NCBI RefSeq assembly: GCF_015218165.1
Contig: NZ_CP048659.1
Span: 3,596,001 to 3,660,000 of the forward strand
Reading direction: 5' to 3'
DNA from: Acinetobacter piscicola
GTDB lineage: Bacteria; Pseudomonadota; Gammaproteobacteria; Pseudomonadales; Moraxellaceae
DNA length: 64,000 nucleotides
Shown: positions 29,901 through 37,721 of the stretch, one piece after another
How positions within the stretch are numbered: position 1 is the stretch's first letter
How the letters are laid out: the number at the start of each line of letters is the position of its first letter
Position numbers and translations under genes: made by a program
Notes under the pieces: generated by a model
What the model saw: only the letters and a program-made list of their open reading frames with translations
The model's database searches: none
Told to the model about the DNA's origin: nothing

Positions 29901-30466
29901 TTGAACGCTGTGGACATACCTCTCCGTGGGGCGAACAAGGTTTAGGACTTGGCTTAGCCATTGTACAACGTATGACCAGCTTACTCGACTACCCTGTACA
30001 TGTTTACTCTGAATTAGGTAAGGGCTCATGCTTCATGATCGAAGTCCCTATTGTGGATGCACCTAAAGTCGTAGCAGCCCCTGTACAAGCCGTCCCATTA
30101 CGCACCAAAGCCTATAAAATTTTATGCTTAGACAATGATGAGACGATCTTAGAAGGTATGCATACTTTACTGACCAAATGGGGTTATCAAGTCTTTAAAG
30201 CCACCGAACCTGAACAAGCATTAGACCTCATTCAACAGGAAAATATTCAAGTATGGTTGGTCGACCAACACTTAAATGACAATAAAATCGGCTTAAATTT
30301 TATTATAGAAAATCGTCAGGAGAATGTGCCTGTTGCCTTAATCACCGCAGACTCAGATCCTGAATTACCACAACATTTAAAAGAGTTGAATATTGTCTTA
30401 CTGAAAAAACCGTTAAAACCTGCCTCATTACGTTCTTGGTTATCAGGTTTAAAAATCTCTAAATAG
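26975..30466 (+). CDS. Hybrid sensor histidine kinase with an SSS transporter domain (CrbS/MxtR type)
   Basis: 1163 residues. About the first 510 residues are 12-13 membrane helices of a sodium/solute-symporter-like domain; then a linker (STAC-like, about 545-640), a PAS domain (about 650-765), a HisKA/HATPase module with phospho-acceptor H815 in ASHDLLQP, ATP-lid region GLGLGLAIVQRM, and a C-terminal receiver with phospho-acceptor D1097 in WLVDQHL. This layout is that of CrbS (Vibrio) and MxtR (Pseudomonas), which control acs and actP for acetate use. Being divergent from the DUF485-actP operon supports that role. The LuxR-type partner (CrbR/ErdR) is not in the window. Confidence 0.93.
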   Translation: MNSWLIIGVLALYIIILFACAFFGEKHASRLSTRGRMLLFSLTLGVYCSSWTFYGATGAAVREGIIFLPIYLGPLLFVGLGYDIWRRLGRVRQHHAISSIADFVAARYGKSGTLASLVTILAVIAIIPYLALQLRAIALSASVMLDHNTQVVSTTTNGVLALTAVLAILAMLFGTRQIANTEQHGGLMLAVAFESFVKLFALLCVAFFFIFENPANLLQISKDVTKTFHEVQLFGVPETFWVQTLLAALAIICLPRQFHVAVVELRDEKHIRGARRWFAAYLILTIIAIIPIASWALHAAPSYLSIPDVAVLSLPLSYGQDWLTLLAFLGGFSASTGMLLVSSVALSIMLSNDLIMPALWRFNLLSRHDKRLPQVLKLTRRICILAVMFLGFLFFHFFNDIDQLSTFGLLAFSAVAQFSPALIGGLYWRGGSRQGVYAGLVIGFILWTYTLLLPTVLRSLPAEYSQFSHQFLIAGPFNIQWLRPEALLGFESFAPLTHGVIWALGLNIMLYIWVSRIYRPSVAEQIQAESFFYYETKPLPAQSTSTDINYLNHDVARLKVGDLITLAKRITGEGPTIQAFRQFCIMNNVVLNENSSANGMWWRFTEQYLAGTIGAASARTLLTTAMVNNGLALGQVANILDQASQWQRFNQNLIMTMIDHMTQGVSVVDENMCLVAWNNQYLKLFDYPKDLVYVGCPIADLIRYNAERGECGPGSIEEHVRKRIHWMKVGSAHEFERIRKDGRVIQMRGNPIEGGGFVTTFADITAFRENEAVLEARVSDRTQQLANALAEQQLAREQADKANMSKSRFIAAASHDLLQPMHAARLFSTALEQSVQTDEDRKTLQQLDRALHGAESMLSALLDIARLEGGTIQPKRQIYPLHDLLSDLELQFKSIAAQRNIKLVVHDAQFWIDTDPQWIRRIIQNFVSNALRYTAKGRVVVGVLRSAPHSKHIRIGVWDTGPGIAEEQRIKLFQEFERCGHTSPWGEQGLGLGLAIVQRMTSLLDYPVHVYSELGKGSCFMIEVPIVDAPKVVAAPVQAVPLRTKAYKILCLDNDETILEGMHTLLTKWGYQVFKATEPEQALDLIQQENIQVWLVDQHLNDNKIGLNFIIENRQENVPVALITADSDPELPQHLKELNIVLLKKPLKPASLRSWLSGLKISK

Positions 30467-30508
30467 CATTTTTAAACCGTCGCCAAAATATGTTTTGATA
30501 CATTTATC

Positions 30509-30542
30509 GCGCCTAAAAACACCGTTTTTAGGCGCTTTTTTT
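30509..30542 (+). terminator. Strong intrinsic terminator of the kinase gene
   Basis: GCGCCTAAAAA (30509-30519) pairs perfectly with TTTTTAGGCGC (30525-30535), loop CACCG, followed by seven Ts. Confidence 0.9.
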
Positions 30543-30857
30543 AAGTAAAATGACCGAGTTTTAAAACGATTAGGCGAAAATGCTCAAAACATTGCCCATT
30601 TAAGTAAAATTCATTGACCAAAAAATTCAACACGATGTTTTCTATGGCAAATTCAATCAAATTTATTACTATACACTTGTACACTTAGTTACAATTATTT
30701 AAATAGATGATTTCAATAAAAATAATATTAATAAAACCACACCTAATACTTTAGTCGTATTCCTATTGCATCTTCAATAACTCATAAAATCTATTCATTG
30801 ATTGATCAATTTGCATTTGGAATGATGCAACAAAAATTTAAAAGTAGGAGCTTTCCC
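30543..30857. other. Non-coding gap before the 30858 gene
   Basis: About 315 bp, AT-rich. It must hold the promoter of the next gene; TACAAT-like -10 candidates occur near 30685 but none has a convincing -35. Nothing else is seen. Confidence 0.4.
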
Positions 30858-31625
30858 ATGAACATTTCAGCAGCAGTCCCACAGGGTATTCACCAAACAC
30901 AACAATTCCACCGTCAGTATGGCGTGAATGCGATTTTGCCTGAGATTAATTGGGCAGAAGTTTTTCCACATAGCAAGCTTGAACATGCCCAATTACATGC
31001 ACTGAATGCACTTTATCAAGCAGCAGTACCGTTGGCGTTGAAAGTGTTTGAAGATCTAAAATTTGATGTCTTTACATCGGCTGCTTATCAACCACAAGGT
31101 TTAGGTTTATTTGACAAAATTGCGCAACAAGAAGAATTACTCATTCAAGAACTCAAAGAGGAATGTAAATCTTTAGATGATGAAACTCGTCATCAAATTT
31201 GGAGTATGTTATTACGTGGCGGTGCAGTATTGGTGTTTAAAGCATGGTTAGGCAAAGTCAAAACAGGGGAAAATGTGCTTGACTTAACCCAATTTGATGA
31301 ATTGTCTGATTTACTCTTTGTTAAAACCTCACCCACCACTTTGGCACAGCGTTTAAATGTTGACACACATGCAGCATATGACCATATCTTTTTAATGTAT
31401 GGCGATGACATTTTCCTTGATCGCTTTAATAGCTTAGAAACCGCTGCCCTATTTGTCGACCTAGAAGTATATGATGCCGCATTCCTCAGCCTACGTGATG
31501 ACCGGGTTGCCGAATATTTACAGTCAAAAGGATATGTCACCCCCGAACAAATCGAAGATTTAAAATGCGCACTCAATCCATTGGGTTGCCCAGATTTAGT
31601 TTCTAAACAGGACTGTTTGGCTTAA
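30858..31625 (+). CDS. Conserved hypothetical protein
   Basis: 255 residues from the ATG at 30858, supported by TAGGAG at 30845-30850; an in-frame ATG 60 bp upstream lacks a ribosome site. It is a soluble, mostly helical, acidic protein without signal peptide or recognised motif. Notable segments are SMLLRGGAVLVFKAWLGKVK and MYGDDIFLDRFNSLETAALF; three cysteines lie near the C-terminus (KCALNPLGCPD...DC). It is monocistronic, with a terminator on each side. I do not recognise the family. Confidence 0.8.
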   Translation: MNISAAVPQGIHQTQQFHRQYGVNAILPEINWAEVFPHSKLEHAQLHALNALYQAAVPLALKVFEDLKFDVFTSAAYQPQGLGLFDKIAQQEELLIQELKEECKSLDDETRHQIWSMLLRGGAVLVFKAWLGKVKTGENVLDLTQFDELSDLLFVKTSPTTLAQRLNVDTHAAYDHIFLMYGDDIFLDRFNSLETAALFVDLEVYDAAFLSLRDDRVAEYLQSKGYVTPEQIEDLKCALNPLGCPDLVSKQDCLA

Positions 31626-31649
31626 TTCTTTCTATTCAACTGCAGTAAA

Positions 31650-31678
31650 ATGCTCAAGCCTATCTTGGGCATTTTTAT
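31650..31678. terminator. Terminator between convergent genes
   Basis: ATGCTCAAG pairs with CTTGGGCAT (one G-T pair) around CCTAT, followed by five Ts on the plus strand. Confidence 0.7.
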
Positions 31679-32283
31679 TGCAGCTTTGCAAAAAACGCTA
31701 AAATGAGTCTTGACACTTGCTCTGCATAAACATTTGCCAAATCATGCTGTCCATGTGCAATCACAAAAAGCTCAGCCTTGGGTAATTTCTGTTGTAAATA
31801 CTCACCCACAGCAACAGGACTGATTGGATCGGCATCGCCCCAGAGCAACAGCACAGGACATTGTATTTGATCCAACTGCGTACTGACATCGGAATGATGT
31901 ACCGCAAACCAATCTGGTACAGCCAAGTTAAGCTGATAATCCTCTCGCCAATTCGCCACATCAAATGGGCTTAAATCAATACCGCCAGACGTTGCTACCA
32001 AAACTAAAGCCCGAACCAAATGTGGTTTTTGTAAAGCCGCTTGCACCGCAAAAACCCCACCCATAGATTGGGCTACAATCACACTCGGCTGCTGAATCTT
32101 TTGCAATACATAATGTTGTAGATCTTCAAAGCTTTGTACTTCAGCATGATCAGGCTGACCATCAAAACTGGGATAAGCCACAATAGATGGATGCAAATGG
32201 CTTGGCAAAGCCTGCACCACAGGTTGCCAAAATGCTGTACTGCCCGAAGCACCCGGCAAAAATATAAAATTGTGCAAATTCAA
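31675..32283 (-). CDS. Alpha/beta hydrolase
   Basis: A compact 202-residue alpha/beta hydrolase. The nucleophile elbow is AQSMGG with S73; the acid lies in LLLWGDADPIS and the catalytic His in AHGQHDLAN. An N-terminal LPGASGS gives the oxyanion-hole loop. The small size and lack of a cap resemble RBBP9/YdeN- or carboxylesterase-type enzymes. The substrate is unknown. It is third in a same-strand row after a pirin and an OsmC gene, but terminator-like hairpins separate them. Confidence 0.88.
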   Translation of the reverse strand: MNLHNFIFLPGASGSTAFWQPVVQALPSHLHPSIVAYPSFDGQPDHAEVQSFEDLQHYVLQKIQQPSVIVAQSMGGVFAVQAALQKPHLVRALVLVATSGGIDLSPFDVANWREDYQLNLAVPDWFAVHHSDVSTQLDQIQCPVLLLWGDADPISPVAVGEYLQQKLPKAELFVIAHGQHDLANVYAEQVSRLILAFFAKLQ

Positions 32284-32332
32284 ATCTCTTTCAAGATGTT
32301 AAAGCATTCTTATTTTTAAATGGATGAGTTAT

Positions 32333-32363
32333 AAAAAAAGGCATTGCCATGACAATACCTTTT
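32333..32363 (-). terminator. Terminator after the osmC-like gene
   Basis: AAAGG.ATTG pairs with CAAT.CCTTT with one mismatch; on the minus strand about seven Ts follow. Confidence 0.65.
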
Positions 32364-32373
32364 GATGACTGCT

Positions 32374-32772
32374 TTAAAGTAATGTTGTTTGAATCTCGAC
32401 ACTACGCAATAAAGTTTTGGTGACAGGCGTTTTTTGACAAATATCTAAGACCTTTTGTTTTAACTCCGCAGAAAGTTCTTGCTCAAAAGACAAACGACGC
32501 TCAATCCATTCTTTGCCTTCTTTATTGGCATTAAAATCAGCTTCAACAGTGAACTCACCTAAATCAAAACCTTTGTGCTGTGCATACATACGTAAGGTAA
32601 TCATGGTGCATGAGATTAATCCTGAACAAATAAAATCATAGGGTGCTAAGCCTTTATCTTGACCACCAAAAGATTCAGGTTTATCTGTCATGAGTTGATG
32701 TTGACCACTGGTCACTTCACCCGACCATGCTGTAGACAATGTTTTTACTTTTGCATGTGCAATCATTGCCAT
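32374..32772 (-). CDS. OsmC-family peroxidase-like protein
   Basis: 132 residues of the OsmC/Ohr superfamily, YhfA-like branch. C55 (GLISCTM) and C112 (DICQKTP) occupy the positions of the peroxidatic and resolving cysteines. The family reduces organic hydroperoxides or modulates disulfides. It follows a pirin gene in the same orientation, a common oxidative-stress pairing, but a hairpin between them suggests partial uncoupling. Confidence 0.9.
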   Translation of the reverse strand: MAMIAHAKVKTLSTAWSGEVTSGQHQLMTDKPESFGGQDKGLAPYDFICSGLISCTMITLRMYAQHKGFDLGEFTVEADFNANKEGKEWIERRLSFEQELSAELKQKVLDICQKTPVTKTLLRSVEIQTTLL

Positions 32773-32816
32773 GGTTATTCTCCTGATGAATTTAAAATAT
32801 GGCTCAAGCTGCCATG

Positions 32817-32846
32817 TTAAAACTCAACACACATCTGATGTTGAGC
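32817..32846 (-). terminator. Terminator after the second pirin gene
   Basis: CTCAACA (32823-32829) pairs with TGTTGAG (32839-32845); TTTT follows on the minus strand. Confidence 0.6.
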
Positions 32847-32866
32847 TGATCTTAAACATTTAAAAC

Positions 32867-33814
32867 TTATTTTGACGGGCGCATTTTATCTGGGAATGCA
32901 GGTGCTTCTAAACGAGGACCATCATAGTCAGGAATTGTGCCAAAACGCGCATCATGATTTATCCATTGCTCACGTGCAATTTTTAATTCTTCTTGCGTGC
33001 GCCCAACCAAATTCCACCATAATAAAATCGGTGACTCAAACGGCTCCCCACCAAGTAACAACAAACGACTACCCGCATAAAGCTGTATTTCTATTTCATT
33101 TAAACCTGGTTCTAGCACCACCATATTATCATCAGTCAGTTCATGCCCATTGATGATTGCGTTGCCTTCTAACGCTAAAAAGCCATATTCAAACTGAGGA
33201 TTAAGTGGAATACGTGTCGTGGTTGATTCTTGAGCTGTTAAATCAACGCCTAAAAGTTCACTATGGACCTTCACAGGCGAAGTCGTATCGAGATACTCAC
33301 CAACCAATACTGTAAATTCAACCCCCTCTCGGATCACGACAGGCAACTCTGGATAATGATCAAACTGCGGTGCCATATTGAGTTTATCATCAGGCAATGC
33401 AATCCATAGCTGTGCAGCATGCATCTTGGTTTCAGTATCTGGTGCAACTTCTGTATGTGAAATGCCATAACCCGCCGTCATTAAGTTGACTTGTTTTGGG
33501 CGAATCAATTGTTTTGAACCAATGCTATCTGTATGCATCATGGTTCCTTCAATCATCCAGGTAAAGGTCTGTAAGCCAATATGTGGATGTGGTCCAACAT
33601 CTAAACCATCGCCTTGTGGAAAATGGACTGGACCTGCGTGATCCAAAAAGCACCATGCGCCAATCATGCGTTTATGACGACTCGGTAATGCACGTTTAAT
33701 GACGGTGCCTTTGCCAATCTCAGCAGAGCGAATTTCAAAATCTTGAATAAATTTATTCACGTATTTTTCACAATCGTCTGAATTCGAAATCTCGGTATAA
33801 TTGGTATTGGTCAT
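32867..33814 (-). CDS. Pirin family protein (second copy)
   Basis: 315 residues, bicupin. Metal ligands H76 and H78 (GPHPHIG) and H120 and E122 (GISHTEV) fit the pirin iron site. An extension of about 25 residues precedes the core. It differs strongly from the pirin at 3092-3967 (HPHIGLQTFTW here, HPHRGFETVTI there) and belongs to another pirin subgroup, so it is not a recent duplicate. The role is unknown; oxygenase or redox-sensor functions are reported in the family. Confidence 0.92.
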   Translation of the reverse strand: MTNTNYTEISNSDDCEKYVNKFIQDFEIRSAEIGKGTVIKRALPSRHKRMIGAWCFLDHAGPVHFPQGDGLDVGPHPHIGLQTFTWMIEGTMMHTDSIGSKQLIRPKQVNLMTAGYGISHTEVAPDTETKMHAAQLWIALPDDKLNMAPQFDHYPELPVVIREGVEFTVLVGEYLDTTSPVKVHSELLGVDLTAQESTTTRIPLNPQFEYGFLALEGNAIINGHELTDDNMVVLEPGLNEIEIQLYAGSRLLLLGGEPFESPILLWWNLVGRTQEELKIAREQWINHDARFGTIPDYDGPRLEAPAFPDKMRPSK

Positions 33815-34004
33815 CTTGTTATCCTAAATTACCTATCCATAAAATTGTTATGGTCATGCTGAATATTGCACATTGTAGTCAATTTTTAAATCCTTGACCT
33901 ATAGCACAATTAATACGCTGAATATCAAGGATAGGACAATAACAGAATTGTTTTTTTATTCTTATGTAAAAAAAATCACAGCAAAAAATTGAAATTAGAT
34001 CAAT

Positions 34005-34556
34005 CTATTGACTATGCGGCATTTGCACTTTCGATTTTAAACTTGCTTGTTCAGCAACCAATAAATTGGCGATCTGTGTCGGATCTTGAGGCAAACTCAA
34101 ATGTATTTGACAGGTGAGTTCATGACTATTTTTACGTAACACCAAAATTTCTGCCAAAACTTCAATCGGGCGACCAATTTCAAAATCCGTTTTAACTAAA
34201 CGCTCTCCACATTGTTGCGCATAATTACGGTCTAATTCCCCGATTTTAATATCATTTAATAACACTTGGATATGATATTTTTCTTGTCTTATTTCAGGTA
34301 GGCGTTGTAAACGCATTTTTTTATAGATGGGTTGTATTGTGAGTTTTAGCATCAGTTCAGTGATAATTTTACGCTGCATCGCATGACTTAATTTCAGTGC
34401 ATAATCAAAGTCATCTATGTCTTGTAATAACAAAGGATGATCACGAAAAAACATATCACGTTCAAACTGATAACGTTGCCAACGTCGTTCATCCAATTGT
34501 TGTATCATAAAAAAACCAAGTACAATTACGATGACAACTAAAACTAAAAAAAGCAT
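34005..34556 (-). CDS. Membrane-anchored hypothetical protein
   Basis: 183 residues. One N-terminal membrane helix (MLFLVLVVIVIVLGFFMI) is followed by a basic, largely helical soluble part and a beta-rich segment (KYHIQVLLNDIKIGEL). It looks like a single-pass protein with a cytoplasmic domain. No family is recognised. It lies just downstream of pyrE, separated by the pyrE terminator. Confidence 0.75.
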   Translation of the reverse strand: MLFLVLVVIVIVLGFFMIQQLDERRWQRYQFERDMFFRDHPLLLQDIDDFDYALKLSHAMQRKIITELMLKLTIQPIYKKMRLQRLPEIRQEKYHIQVLLNDIKIGELDRNYAQQCGERLVKTDFEIGRPIEVLAEILVLRKNSHELTCQIHLSLPQDPTQIANLLVAEQASLKSKVQMPHSQ

Positions 34557-34591
34557 CTATCCATTCACCTGAAACAAATCAACCAACAAAA

Positions 34592-34612
34592 TAAGGAGCT
34601 TACGCTCCTTAC
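34592..34612 (-). terminator. Terminator of pyrE
   Basis: AAGGAGC (34593-34599) pairs perfectly with GCTCCTT (34604-34610), then ATTTT on the minus strand. Confidence 0.65.
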
Positions 34613-34636
34613 TCTAAATCATTATTTTTTACAGGC

Positions 34637-35287
34637 TTAAATACCATATTTAACACGATAAGCTTCCATTTTTGCCAAAGCTTCTTTTTCACCTTTAGCG
34701 TCTAAATATTCCATCAAATCTTTCATGGTAATTAAAGCATGTACAGGAATTTCTAACTCTTTTTGTACTTCTTGAATAGCAGACAATGAGCCTTGACCTT
34801 TTTCTTGACGATCTAAAGCAACCAATACACCTGCAATACTTGCACCCGCATTTTTCAAAATAGTCACAACTTCACGAATCGCAGTTCCAGCAGTGATCAC
34901 ATCATCAATGATCCACACTTTTTTACCTTCAACCGCAGCACCGACCAATACCCCCCCCTCACCGTGATCCTTTGCTTCTTTGCGGTTAAAACCCCAAGGT
35001 ACACTGACACCGTGAATTTGAGAAAGTGCCACAGCTGTTGCTGCAACAAATGGAATGCCCTTATAAGCAGGGCCAAAAATCACCTCAACATTGTTACATT
35101 GTGTGATTTTATCTGCATAACCCTGTGCAAGTAGCGATAATGCTTCACCATCGTTGAGCAAACCTGCATTAAAAAAATAAGGGCTCACACGGCCTGATTT
35201 TAAAGTAAACTCACCAAATTTAAGCACACCACGTGATAATGCGAGTTCGATAAAAGCTTGTGGGTTAAACTGAGCTGGCGTTGACAT
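34637..35287 (-). CDS. pyrE: Orotate phosphoribosyltransferase
   Basis: 216 residues from the ATG at 35287 (MSTPAQFN), with GGAG six bases upstream; a longer frame upstream would run into the divergent gene and is unlikely. The PRPP-binding motif [13 protein letters not shown] and the flexible catalytic loop [13 protein letters not shown] are clear. It makes orotidine 5'-phosphate from orotate and PRPP in pyrimidine synthesis. It is divergent from the Crc/ExoIII gene with only 41 bp between start codons, so their promoters must overlap or lie in the opposing reading frames. Confidence 0.97.
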   Translation of the reverse strand: MSTPAQFNPQAFIELALSRGVLKFGEFTLKSGRVSPYFFNAGLLNDGEALSLLAQGYADKITQCNNVEVIFGPAYKGIPFVAATAVALSQIHGVSVPWGFNRKEAKDHGEGGVLVGAAVEGKKVWIIDDVITAGTAIREVVTILKNAGASIAGVLVALDRQEKGQGSLSAIQEVQKELEIPVHALITMKDLMEYLDAKGEKEALAKMEAYRVKYGI

Positions 35288-35328
35288 GAGGTGCTCCAAA
35301 TATTCTGTATAGAGGTAAAGACTTGCGC

Positions 35329-36147
35329 ATGATACCAAAGAGTAGCTATCCAAGTGATCAAAAAATTTTACGCGTTGTGTCCATTAACGTAAATGGTCTC
35401 CGTGCTTCTGTGACCAAAGGACTTCTTGACTGGATGGAACAATCCGATGCAGACGTGATCTGCATGCAAGAAAGTCGCATTACTCATGCACAATGGACAG
35501 ACAAGTTTAAACCTGAAGGTTGGTACACACACCTATTCCCCGCAGAAAAAGCTGGCTATGCAGGAACTGCCATCTATAGCCGATTACCTTTTGTATCCGT
35601 CAAAGATGGTTTAGGATTTGAATTAGCCGATTCACAGGGCCGTTTTATCAGTGCTGAATTTGATCTCGGTTTAGAACAAAACATCCATATTTGTTCACTT
35701 TACCTTCCTTCAGGCTCATCAGGTGAAGAAGCACAAACACGTAAAGATCATTTTTTGGAAGAATATAAAATCATTTTAAAACAATGGCGTGATGAAAATA
35801 AATCCGTCATCGTTTGTGGGGATTATAATATCGTGCATAAACGCATTGATATTAAAAACTGGTCAGGCAACCAAAAAGCGTCTGGTTGTTTACCACATGA
35901 ACGTGCTTGGCTCGACCATATTTATGATGATTTAGGCTATGTAGATACTTTCCGTGAAGTACGTAAAGAAGCTGAAGTTTATTCTTGGTGGTCAAATCGT
36001 GGGCAAGCTCGTGCTAAAAATGTGGGCTGGCGCATCGACTATCAAGCATGTTCACCAGACTGGAAAGCACGCACTGTCAATGCTTGGGTCTACAAAGAAC
36101 AATGGTTTAGTGACCATGCACCGGTCATTATTGATTACCAAATTTAA
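35329..36147 (+). CDS. xth: Exodeoxyribonuclease III family protein (Xth/Crc-like)
   Basis: 272 residues of the exonuclease-endonuclease-phosphatase family. Its place beside pyrE is that of Pseudomonas crc, whose product assists Hfq in carbon catabolite repression and has lost nuclease residues. Here all ExoIII catalytic positions appear intact: N20, E48 (MQESR), Y125, D165 and N167 (GDYN), D262 and H263 (SDHAP). It could therefore be an active AP endonuclease, a Crc-type regulator, or both. The ATG at 35329 is preferred to a TTG two codons earlier. A GGA-rich small RNA candidate follows. Confidence 0.9.
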   Translation: MIPKSSYPSDQKILRVVSINVNGLRASVTKGLLDWMEQSDADVICMQESRITHAQWTDKFKPEGWYTHLFPAEKAGYAGTAIYSRLPFVSVKDGLGFELADSQGRFISAEFDLGLEQNIHICSLYLPSGSSGEEAQTRKDHFLEEYKIILKQWRDENKSVIVCGDYNIVHKRIDIKNWSGNQKASGCLPHERAWLDHIYDDLGYVDTFREVRKEAEVYSWWSNRGQARAKNVGWRIDYQACSPDWKARTVNAWVYKEQWFSDHAPVIIDYQI

Positions 36148-36167
36148 CGCGTTGTAGTCCTTTCTCA

Positions 36168-36201
36168 ATATATTAAGTGAACACATGTTCACTTAATATA
36201 T
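36168..36201. promoter_or_regulatory. 34-bp near-perfect palindrome overlapping a -35 region
   Basis: A 16-bp arm (36168-36183, ending AAGTGAACA) and its exact complement (36186-36201, starting TGTTCACTT) flank the central CA. No T run follows, so it is not a terminator. TACAAT at 36212-36217 is a good -10 for the small RNA downstream, and its -35 position (36189-36194, TCACTT) falls inside the palindrome with a poor match. This fits a regulator binding site. The core AAGTGAAC...GTTCACTT resembles operators of some TetR and response regulators. Confidence 0.6.
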
Positions 36202-36223
36202 GTAAATATCGTACAATGCTTGT

Positions 36224-36431
36224 CGTGTTATCGTATTTTTTCTTCACCTCAATAAGCGCATTATTGTCTCACGGCACAGGGACATTGTCAGGATGACAGC
36301 AAAAGGATAGGACGCCGTAGGATGAAAAGAAAATACTAAACGCAAGTTTAATATTTTTAATGGATTTGACATTGGACGTTGTACTGAGACCCGCATAGTC
36401 AGGATGATTAGATGCGGGTTTTCTCTTTCTT
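36224..36431 (+). ncRNA. Candidate CsrA/RsmA-sequestering small RNA
   Basis: About 200 nt without an ORF, between a -10 (TACAAT, 36212-36217) and an intrinsic terminator. GGA occurs at 36280, 36291, 36305, 36310, 36320, 36362, 36374 and 36402, mostly as AGGA or CAGGGA. Two copies of GTCAGGATGA form hairpins with the loop AGGAT: TGTC/GACA at 36286-36298 and AGTC/GATT at 36397-36408, the latter inside the terminator loop. ACGGC (36271-36275) can pair with GCCGT (36314-36318), and CAATAA/TTATTG forms a 5' hairpin (36250-36266). GGA in hairpin loops is the CsrA-binding signature of CsrB/RsmZ-type RNAs. No comparison could be run. Confidence 0.6.
36389..36431 (+). terminator. Terminator of the GGA-rich small RNA
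   Basis: ACCCGCAT (36389-36396) pairs perfectly with ATGCGGGT (36412-36419), followed by TTTCTCTTTCTT. The 15-nt loop contains a nested hairpin exposing AGGAT. Confidence 0.85.
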
Positions 36432-36663
36432 ATGTTTTAAATAATTACTTTGTTATTTTCAAGTGTTTTCGTTGTTTATCTTTATAATTTTTCTTCATGT
36501 TTATATCTCTTAATTTAAACACTTTATCTTTCATTTTTATGACAAGTGATATTTTCACCTTCCATTTCTCATTTTAAATTTTAAATCGTTTTTGGTCATC
36601 GCATTTTTTTGCTACCCTAAAATTTATCAGTATTCAAATTTAACGACAAATAGGTTCTCGGCT

Positions 36664-37011
36664 ATGTTGAAAATTTACGGAATCAAAAACTGTAATTCGA
36701 TGAAAAAAGCATTTGATTTACTCAATGAATTGTCCATTCCTTATGAGTTTCATGATTATAAAAAACAAGGCATAGATGCGGACACATTAAAAAAATGGTT
36801 AACGCAGCAAGGAGCAGAGATTATTCTCAATAAAAAAGGCACAACCTGGAAAAAACTTTCTGAACAAGAACAACAAGAGGCTTTAGCAAGCCAAGAGAAC
36901 CTCATTCAAGCACTCATCATACACACAAGTATGATCAAACGTCCTGTGATTGAAAAAGATGGCATGTACGTGGTCGGTTTTGATGAAGAAAAAATCAAAG
37001 CACTCCAATAA
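36664..37011 (+). CDS. ArsC/Spx-family reductase-like protein (YffB type)
   Basis: 115 residues from the ATG at 36664 (MLKIYGIKNCNSMKKA). An upstream in-frame ATG adds 24 residues with no ribosome site. The thioredoxin-like ArsC fold is indicated by YGIKNCNSMKKA with the single conserved C10, and IKRPVIEKDG near residue 90. YffB-like members are glutathione-dependent thiol reductases or uncharacterised; arsenate reduction is not implied because no ars genes are nearby. Confidence 0.88.
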   Translation: MLKIYGIKNCNSMKKAFDLLNELSIPYEFHDYKKQGIDADTLKKWLTQQGAEIILNKKGTTWKKLSEQEQQEALASQENLIQALIIHTSMIKRPVIEKDGMYVVGFDEEKIKALQ

Positions 37012-37082
37012 TATCCAATGCGCGGTAACAACTTAAACAGCGTTTGATCTCATCTGTCACTCTATCTTTTTAAGTTAACAAT

Positions 37083-37116
37083 AAAAAAGCTCGATATGTT
37101 CATCGAGCTTTTTTTT
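37083..37116. terminator. Bidirectional terminator
   Basis: AGCTCGAT (37088-37095) pairs with ATCGAGCT (37102-37109), flanked by As and Ts. It serves the convergent ArsC-like and DUF2147 genes. Confidence 0.85.
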
Positions 37117-37136
37117 AATCATTCATTGACTCAGGA

Positions 37137-37565
37137 TTAGTTGGCACGAATCCAAGTTTGATTACGACCCAATGCTGAAACCCCCATATAACCACGTAAG
37201 TTAAGCTTATTACCTGCTAACTCACCTTTAAGCTTATAGGTTTTACCATTTTTGGGATCTAAAATTGTGCCGCCTTCATATTTACCATTTACATTTTTTA
37301 AACCGTAAACAATGGTGACACCTTTCAACGATTTATTGTGATACTTCCCTTCACATTTCGTACATGCATTTTCTTCACCTGGCGTCACAATGCTTTGAAT
37401 CGTAGCTGAAAGCGTACCATTTTTTTGTTCAGTAAATTTCACCACTGCTTTAGCTTGTTTGGTTTCATCATCGATGGTTTTCCATACTGTGCCGTTAAGT
37501 GGATCTGCGGCATTGGCAAATGCTGTCACTGTCAATAAACCCATCATTAGTGCTATTTTTTTCAT
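37137..37565 (-). CDS. DUF2147 periplasmic protein
   Basis: 142 residues with a signal peptide (MKKIALMMGLLTVTAFANA, cut near residue 19). The mature part is DUF2147: NGTVWKTIDDETKQAKAVVKF, the KNGTLSATIQSI strand pair, a CTKC motif and the closing GRNQTWIR. The fold is lipocalin-like and the function unknown; members are often secreted and sometimes stress-linked. Monocistronic. Confidence 0.9.
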   Translation of the reverse strand: MKKIALMMGLLTVTAFANAADPLNGTVWKTIDDETKQAKAVVKFTEQKNGTLSATIQSIVTPGEENACTKCEGKYHNKSLKGVTIVYGLKNVNGKYEGGTILDPKNGKTYKLKGELAGNKLNLRGYMGVSALGRNQTWIRAN

Positions 37566-37721
37566 TTTTGTTGATTTCCCTAGTCATCATTAACATGTAA
37601 TAGTATTCAAAAATTACAACAAATATGCAATTTTTGAATGTGACTATTTAGTGTACCCTTGTAAATAATGTTGGTTATTCAACAAATAAAAACAGTAAAA
37701 ACCAAACAAAATGGAAAAAGC

